DNA of 5,891 nucleotides from an uncultured Collinsella sp. (lineage in GTDB: Bacteria > Actinomycetota > Coriobacteriia > Coriobacteriales > Coriobacteriaceae): assembly GCA_902479205.1 (NCBI GenBank), contig CABSNX010000125.1:1-5891 (forward strand), written 5' to 3'. The position numbers and the translations under genes were made by a program. The notes under the pieces are model-generated. The model made no database searches. It saw nothing but the letters and a program-made list of their open reading frames with translations, and was not told the origin of the DNA. Below, one piece after another: positions 1 to 3,747 of the stretch. Position 1 is the stretch's first letter. The number at the start of each line of letters is the position of its first letter.

Positions 1-13
1 GTATAAGAGACAG
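1..13 (+). other. Tn5/Nextera mosaic-end adaptor remnant (sequencing artefact)
   Basis: The first 13 bases, GTATAAGAGACAG, are identical to the last 13 bases of the 19-bp Tn5 mosaic end used in Nextera library adaptors (AGATGTGTATAAGAGACAG). They are in the orientation expected when an adaptor precedes an insert, and they sit exactly at the window edge. The clpX reading frame makes family-typical sequence down to base 15 and then meets this tag where the ClpX C-terminal tail should continue. I infer untrimmed adaptor at a contig end, not a genomic transposon end. Confidence 0.93.
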
Positions 14-1349
14 CCTCGCTGGGGAGGTCGAACATCGTCTGCTGCAGCACGTCCTCGCAGATGGAGCGCAGGCCGCGGGCGCCGGTCTTGCGGGCAAGCG
101 CCATGCGGGCGATCTCGTGCAGGGCGGCGTCCTCAAACTCAAGCTCAACGTCCTCGAGCTGGAACATCTTGCGGTACTGACGCACCACGGCGTTCTTGGG
201 CTCGGTCAGGATTGACACCAGATCGTCCTCGTCGAGCGCCTGCGTCTGGGTAACGACGGGCGTACGTCCCACAAACTCGGGGATCATGCCAAAGGCGTTG
301 AGGTCCTGCGGGAGCACCTGACGCAGCAGGTCGTTCTCGTCGACCGAGGTGGGGCCGGCGATCTCGGAGTTAAAGCCCACGCCCTTGTTGCCCACGCGGT
401 CGGCGATGATCTTGTCCAGACCCACAAAGGCACCGCCGCAAATAAACAGGATGTTGGTCGTGTCGATCTGCAGCAGCTCCTGCTGGGGATGCTTGCGGCC
501 GCCGGTGGGCGGAACGCTTGCCACCGTGCCCTCAAGAATCTTAAGCAGCGCCTGCTGAACGCCCTCGCCCGAAACATCGCGGGTGATGGAGAGGTTCTCG
601 GCCTTTCGGGCGATCTTGTCGATCTCGTCCACGTAGATAATGCCAACCTGCGCGCGCTCGATATCGCCATCCGCAGCGTTGATGAGCTTGAGCAGGATGT
701 TCTCCACGTCCTCGCCCACGTAGCCGGCCTCGGTGAGCGCGGTGGCATCGGCGATGGCAAACGGCACCTCGAGGATGCGCGCGAGCGTCTGGGCGAGCAG
801 GGTCTTACCGGTACCGGTGGGACCGAGCAGCAAAATGTTGGACTTGGCGAGCTCTACCTCGTCCATATCGTCGTCGAGCTGCGAACCCATGCCGTCACCA
901 AAGGCAGAAACCGCGGCACCGCCCTCGATCACGCGGCGGTAATGGTTGTACACGGCAACCGACATGGCGCGCTTGGCGTCCTCCTGGCCCATGACATAGG
1001 CCGAAAGCTCATCGTAGATCTCGTGCGGCGTCGGCACGTGCGTGATGACCTGACGGGCATCGTCCTCGAGCTCAAAGCCCTCGGCCTCGGGATCCATGGC
1101 AGGCTGGGACGCAGCCTGGCCGTGATCGTTGAGGAAGCCCGGCAGCTTGCCGTTGCGGGCAGCGTCCATAAAGTCCGAAGCCAGCGACTCCTCCAGGATC
1201 TCGGAGCAGGCGGCGACGCACTCGTCGCAGATAAAGATGTTGGTCGGGCCCTTTACAAGGCGGCGAACCTGCCCCTGCTCTTTTCCGCAGAAGGAGCAGC
1301 GGATGGGGTTGCCGCTCTCGTCAAAGTTGTCCTGCATGTTACCGGCCAT
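14..1349 (-). CDS. clpX: ATP-dependent Clp protease ATP-binding subunit ClpX (3' end missing)
   Basis: AAA+ unfoldase that recognises tagged or damaged proteins, unfolds them with ATP and threads them into ClpP in the cytoplasm. 445 complete codons are present. The N-terminal zinc-binding domain has Cys18, Cys21, Cys41 and Cys44 (C-x2-C-x19-C-x2-C). PTPHEI is at 106-111, Walker A GPTGTGKT at 176-183, pore-1 loop GYVG at 209-212, Walker B YVDEID at 239-244 with catalytic Glu242, and pore-2 RKH at 285-287. The ClpP-docking loop is VGF (324-326) where E. coli has IGF. The arginine finger is Arg362 and sensor 2 is GARGLR at 423-428. The frame runs into the adaptor just after DLPSE, so about 35 residues are missing by comparison with E. 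coli ClpX. The region before Walker A is about 57 residues longer than in E. coli. The ATG at 1349 is one base after the clpP stop, with GAAGGA 8 nt upstream; a second in-frame ATG lies four codons further in. It is co-transcribed with clpP. Confidence 0.97.
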
Positions 1350-1350
1350 C

Positions 1351-1977
1351 CTAGGCGTCCTTCGCGGCGAGGTCGCGCGAGGTGACGATGCGGTCGATCA
1401 GGCCGTAGTCGAGGGCTTCGGCAGCGGTCAGGTAGTTGTCGCGCTCGGTATCGGCCTGGACCTTCTCGATGGGCTGGCCCGAGGCATCGGACAGGATCTG
1501 GTTGAGCTCGCGACGGGTCTTCTTGATCTCCTCGGCCACAATCTCGATCTCGGTCTGCTGGCCCTGGGCACCGCCGCTGGGCTGGTGAATCATGACCTTG
1601 GAGTGCGGCAGGCAGAAACGCTTGCCCTTGGCGCCGGCCGAAAGCAGCACGGCGGCCATAGACGCGGCCATACCGACGCAGATGGTGGAGACCTGCGGCT
1701 TAATGAAGTTCATGGTGTCAAGAATCGCCAGGCCGGAGTAGACCTCGCCGCCGGGTGAATTGATGTAGAGCGAGATATCCTTCTCGGCATCCTGGCTCTC
1801 AAGATGCAGCAGCTGGGCAACGACCAGGTTGGCGCTGACGGAGTTGATCTCCTCGCCCAAGAAGATGATGCGGTCGTTGAGCAGGCGCGAATAGATATCG
1901 TAGCTGCGCTCGCCGCGCGGCGTCTGCTCGATAACGTATGGCACGAGGGCGGAATCGAACTTAGCGATCATACGCAT
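1351..1977 (-). CDS. clpP: ATP-dependent Clp protease proteolytic subunit ClpP
   Basis: Serine peptidase that forms a double-heptameric barrel and degrades proteins delivered by ClpX. With the start used here the product is 208 aa, close to E. coli ClpP (207). The family core is intact: VIEQTPRGERSYDIYSRLL near the N-terminus, NSPGG at about 73-77, nucleophile Ser106 in GMAASMA, His131 in MIHQP and Asp180 in ERDNYL, giving a complete catalytic triad. There are several possible starts: a TTG at 2001 and ATGs at 1983, 1977 and 1971. A purine-rich AAGAGAG (1986-1992) is 8 nt from the ATG at 1977 but only 2 nt from the one at 1983. The ATG at 1971 has GGAG 6 nt upstream and is a real alternative (206 aa). 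About 10-13 residues precede ALVPYVIEQ, so a short self-cleaved propeptide is possible. The gene is followed one base later by clpX and preceded by tig, the conserved tig-clpP-clpX order. Confidence 0.97.
   Translation of the reverse strand: MRMIAKFDSALVPYVIEQTPRGERSYDIYSRLLNDRIIFLGEEINSVSANLVVAQLLHLESQDAEKDISLYINSPGGEVYSGLAILDTMNFIKPQVSTICVGMAASMAAVLLSAGAKGKRFCLPHSKVMIHQPSGGAQGQQTEIEIVAEEIKKTRRELNQILSDASGQPIEKVQADTERDNYLTAAEALDYGLIDRIVTSRDLAAKDA
1358..1363 (-). promoter_or_regulatory. Shine-Dalgarno site of clpX inside the 3' end of clpP
   Basis: GAAGGA on the minus strand ends 8 nt before the clpX ATG and lies within the last codons of clpP. The clpP stop and clpX start read TAG-G-ATG, a single-base gap. 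This favours the ATG at 1349 over the one four codons later and suggests that clpP and clpX are translated from one message with coupling. Confidence 0.7.
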
Positions 1978-1985
1978 CTCCATTT

Positions 1986-1992
1986 CTCTCTT
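1986..1992 (-). promoter_or_regulatory. Likely ribosome binding site of clpP
   Basis: AAGAGAG on the minus strand is the only clear purine-rich stretch before the cluster of in-frame ATGs. Its spacing is 8 nt to the ATG at 1977 and 2 nt to the ATG at 1983, which is why the former was chosen. The match to AGGAGG is imperfect and the internal GGAG (1978-1981) could serve the ATG at 1971 instead. Confidence 0.45.
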
Positions 1993-2017
1993 ACGGACCA
2001 AATTGGTTCTAGATAAA

Positions 2018-2058
2018 CGTACGGTGCCCGCATGCTATGCATTGGCTGGCACCGTACG
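2018..2058. repeat. Perfect 11-bp inverted repeat in the tig-clpP intergenic region
   Basis: CGTACGGTGCC (2018-2028) is repeated exactly in inverted orientation as GGCACCGTACG (2048-2058) with a 19-nt spacer. The spacer contains a smaller palindrome-like GCATGCTATGC. The repeat lies between the tig stop and the clpP start, 41 nt upstream of the clpP ATG. On the minus strand it could form a hairpin followed by TTTATC, too T-poor for a convincing intrinsic terminator. It may be an operator, an attenuator or an mRNA-processing structure. It does not match the CIRCE, CtsR or HAIR consensus sites as I know them. Confidence 0.75.
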
Positions 2059-2062
2059 AAGC

Positions 2063-2078
2063 AACCGGATAACCGGTG
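2063..2078 (-). repeat. Small 5-bp hairpin / AACCGG direct repeat after tig
   Basis: AACCGG occurs twice (2063-2068 and 2071-2076), and on the minus strand ACCGG-TTAT-CCGGT can form a 5-bp stem with a 4-nt loop. It lies about 57 nt after the tig stop. No T-run follows, so it is not a classic terminator. It may stabilise the 3' end of tig mRNA or be chance. Confidence 0.3.
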
Positions 2079-2134
2079 TATAACTTTACCCCATCACGGG
2101 CACACGCATGCGCTCGCGGGCAAGGTGGCGAGAA

Positions 2135-3433
2135 TTACTCGGCGTCCTTGGCGGTCTCGTCGACCTCGTTCACCTTGGCGTTCTCGACCAGGTGGTCGAC
2201 AGCCTTGGAGCGACGGATGGACTCGCGGACGGCAGGCATGCGACCATCGGCGATGAACTCGGCCTTGGAAGCCTCGACGTCCTTGACGCCGGCCTTCTCG
2301 AACTCGGCGTTGATGTCGTCCTCGGTAACCTCGATCTTGAGCTCACGAGCGAGGGCGTCGAGAGCCAGGGACTCACGGGCAACGTCGTTGGCCTGCTTGT
2401 GCAGGTCGCCGATGAACTGCTCCATGGTCAGGCCGGAAGCGGGCAGCCAGGTGTCCAGCGTCATGCCGCGGGCAGCGAGGTTGGACAGGAAGTTCTGGCC
2501 AAGCTCCTCAAAGACGGACTGCTCGTAGTCGGCGTCCATCTCCTCGAGCTGCAGGCGCTCGGCGAGAGCGGAGACGCAACGGTTCTCCTTCTCGGCCGGG
2601 AGGCGGGAAGCCTTGTCCTGCTCGATCTCAATCTTGATGGCGTCGCGCATGGCATCGATGCTGTCGAAGCCAAAGTCGGACTTGACGAGCTCATCGGTGA
2701 GCTCCGGGGTGTTGCGGACCTTGATGCCCTTGACGGTGACCTCGACGGTGTGGGTCTCGGCCTCCTCGCCCTCCTCGACCTCGTCGGTCCAGGTGACGGT
2801 CTTGACGTCGTCAACGTTAGCGCCGATCAGGGCCTCGTTGAACTCCTTGGGGTTGCTGTCGCTACCGGCGATGAACATACGGCCCTCGGCGGCGAAGTTG
2901 TCGGCGTTCTCGACGGCCTTGAGGTCGACGGTGACGTAGTCCTCGGCCTCGACGGCGCGACCCTCGACGTCCTCGAAGGTGGCACGGTAGTTGAGGAGCA
3001 TCTCGACCTGGTTGTTGATCTCGGACTCGGTGACCTCCGCAGGGGGCATCTCGATCTCGACAGCGTCGAAGGAGGAGAGCTCAGCGGCGGGGCGCAGGGA
3101 GAACTCGACGGTGTAGGTGTAGTCCTCGTGATCCTTGGCGAGGTCGAGCTCCTTGTAGTCACCGTTCTTGGTGGGGACGATGTCCAGCTCGTTGAGGACG
3201 GCGGGCTCGTTGGCGGCGATCAGGTCGTTGGTGGCCTGAGCGAGGGTAGCCTCGGCGCCAAGAGCGGAGTCGATGACCGGACGGGGAGCCTTACCGGCAC
3301 GGAAGCCAGGGAAGCGGTACTTCTTGGCGGTGTCCTTGTAGGCCTTCTTGATCGCGGCGTCGACGTCGGCGGCCGGGATGGTGACCGTAGCGGTGAGCTT
3401 GGCGTCCTTGACGTCAGAAGCGGTGATGTTCAA
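2135..3433 (-). CDS. tig: Trigger factor, ribosome-associated chaperone
   Basis: Chaperone that docks at the ribosomal exit tunnel and shields nascent chains. The N-terminal ribosome-binding domain carries the signature GFRAGKAP at 43-50, at the same residue number as GFRKGKVP in E. coli. An FKBP-like peptidyl-prolyl isomerase domain lies at about 159-240 (GRAVEAEDYVTVD at 158-170, FNEALIG at 198-204) and looks divergent. The substrate-binding C-terminal domain runs from about 245 and ends in an acidic tail. With a TTG start at 3433 the protein is 432 aa, the same length as E. coli trigger factor, and the N-terminus aligns without a gap. An ideal AGGAGG (3440-3445) is 6 nt before this TTG and 3 nt before a GTG at 3436. 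An upstream ATG at 3448 (437 aa) would place that AGGAGG inside the gene and has no good site of its own. The frame stays open further upstream through tRNA-Leu, which is not coding. The acidic composition and heavy use of GAC, GAG and CTC-type codons leave a long open antisense frame. Confidence 0.97.
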   Translation of the reverse strand: MNITASDVKDAKLTATVTIPAADVDAAIKKAYKDTAKKYRFPGFRAGKAPRPVIDSALGAEATLAQATNDLIAANEPAVLNELDIVPTKNGDYKELDLAKDHEDYTYTVEFSLRPAAELSSFDAVEIEMPPAEVTESEINNQVEMLLNYRATFEDVEGRAVEAEDYVTVDLKAVENADNFAAEGRMFIAGSDSNPKEFNEALIGANVDDVKTVTWTDEVEEGEEAETHTVEVTVKGIKVRNTPELTDELVKSDFGFDSIDAMRDAIKIEIEQDKASRLPAEKENRCVSALAERLQLEEMDADYEQSVFEELGQNFLSNLAARGMTLDTWLPASGLTMEQFIGDLHKQANDVARESLALDALARELKIEVTEDDINAEFEKAGVKDVEASKAEFIADGRMPAVRESIRRSKAVDHLVENAKVNEVDETAKDAE

Positions 3434-3439
3434 CACGTT

Positions 3440-3445
3440 CCTCCT
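3440..3445 (-). promoter_or_regulatory. Perfect Shine-Dalgarno AGGAGG that fixes the tig start
   Basis: AGGAGG on the minus strand lies 6 nt before TTG (3433) and 3 nt before GTG (3436), and just after an in-frame ATG (3448). An anti-SD match this good is unlikely by chance and argues that the ATG is not the true start and that tig begins at the TTG or GTG. Confidence 0.7.
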
Positions 3446-3456
3446 CATACTGCCCA

Positions 3457-3486
3457 GCTTATCTGAGGTGCTGGTACCTTTATGCA
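3457..3486 (-). promoter_or_regulatory. Weak candidate promoter for tig
   Basis: On the minus strand TTGCAT (3481-3486) and GATAAG (3457-3462) are separated by 18 nt and resemble -35 and -10 elements (3 of 6 and 4 of 6 matches). The position, about 25-30 nt before the tig start, is suitable. The match is poor and could be chance; tig may instead be read from the tRNA promoter. Confidence 0.25.
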
Positions 3487-3490
3487 ACAA

Positions 3491-3515
3491 GCGTCGCGAG
3501 GGCATAAACCGACGC
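3491..3515 (-). repeat. Inverted repeat just downstream of tRNA-Leu
   Basis: GCGTCG (3491-3496) and CGACGC (3510-3515) are perfect inverted repeats around a 13-nt spacer, starting 9 nt after the tRNA 3' end. On the minus strand the hairpin is followed by TTGTTGCAT rather than a T-run, so it is a poor terminator. It may be a processing or partial termination structure between tRNA-Leu and tig. Confidence 0.35.
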
Positions 3516-3523
3516 GGGTGCGT

Positions 3524-3607
3524 TGGTGCGGGCGAAAGGACTCGAACCTTCACGGGAATCCCACCAGAACCTAAATCTGGCGCGTCTACCAATTCCGCCA
3601 CGCCCGC
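3524..3607 (-). tRNA. tRNA-Leu (anticodon UAG), CCA encoded
   Basis: Complete class II tRNA of 84 nt including the genomic CCA (3524-3526). The acceptor stem GCGGGCG (3601-3607) pairs with CGCCCGC (3528-3534), with discriminator base A. The D arm contains the usual TTGGTAGACGC. The anticodon stem CCAGA/TCTGG encloses the loop TTTAGGT with anticodon TAG (3571-3573), which reads CUA and other CUN leucine codons. A long variable arm (GGGATTCCC) is typical of leucine tRNAs. The T arm is GAAGG-TTCGAGT-CCTTT with one G-T pair. It lies between the terminator of the upstream molybdoenzyme gene and tig, on the same strand. Confidence 0.97.
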
Positions 3608-3626
3608 ATGAGCGCACAGACTAGGA

Positions 3627-3635
3627 ATGATAGCA
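3627..3635 (-). promoter_or_regulatory. Extended -10 promoter candidate for tRNA-Leu
   Basis: The minus strand reads TGC-TATCAT: a TGn extended element plus a -10 hexamer with five of six matches to TATAAT. It ends 19 nt before the first tRNA base, so a start about 7 nt downstream would leave a leader of roughly a dozen bases. No good -35 is seen at 17 nt, which fits an extended -10 promoter. It is placed correctly after the terminator of the preceding gene. Confidence 0.5.
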
Positions 3636-3693
3636 GATACGAACGACAAGCGCACGCACACCTTTTACAGGCTCACGACCTCACCATGAGTGC

Positions 3694-3723
3694 AAAAGGC
3701 GGGGCGAGCTACCCCGCCCCGCC
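3694..3723 (-). terminator. Rho-independent terminator of the xanthine dehydrogenase-family gene
   Basis: On the minus strand GGCGGGG (3712-3718) pairs perfectly with CCCCGCC (3698-3704) over a 7-nt loop, followed at once by TTTT (3694-3697). An alternative 8-bp register uses GGCGGGGC at 3716-3723 with the same downstream arm, because GGCGGGGCGGGG is a short tandem repeat. It begins about 25-30 nt after the stop at 3748-3750 and separates that transcript from tRNA-Leu. No T-run follows on the plus strand, so it works in one direction. Confidence 0.85.
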
Positions 3724-3747
3724 AATTACGACTTGTTCGCTAACCCG

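Noticed and set aside
1..13. Genomic transposon end at the left edge
   Set aside because: The 13 bases match the engineered Nextera mosaic end exactly and sit at the edge, with no transposase or target duplication in view.
489..1385. Plus-strand open frame (298 codons) opposite clpX
   Set aside because: It is fully antisense to clpX, whose motifs are intact, and has no recognisable domain or convincing ribosome binding site.
1978..2134. Promoter for clpP in the tig-clpP gap
   Set aside because: TATACA (2077-2082) and other AT-rich words were tried, but none had a -35 at a suitable distance, so no promoter is called.
2108..3466. Long plus-strand open frame (452 codons) opposite tig
   Set aside because: It is a mirror of trigger factor created by biased GC-rich codons; the translation is a Leu/Val/Gly/Asp-rich low-complexity string with no family features.
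3434..3661. N-terminal extension of the tig frame up to 3661
   Set aside because: The frame is merely open through the tRNA-Leu gene; a perfect tRNA and the AGGAGG before the true start rule out coding.
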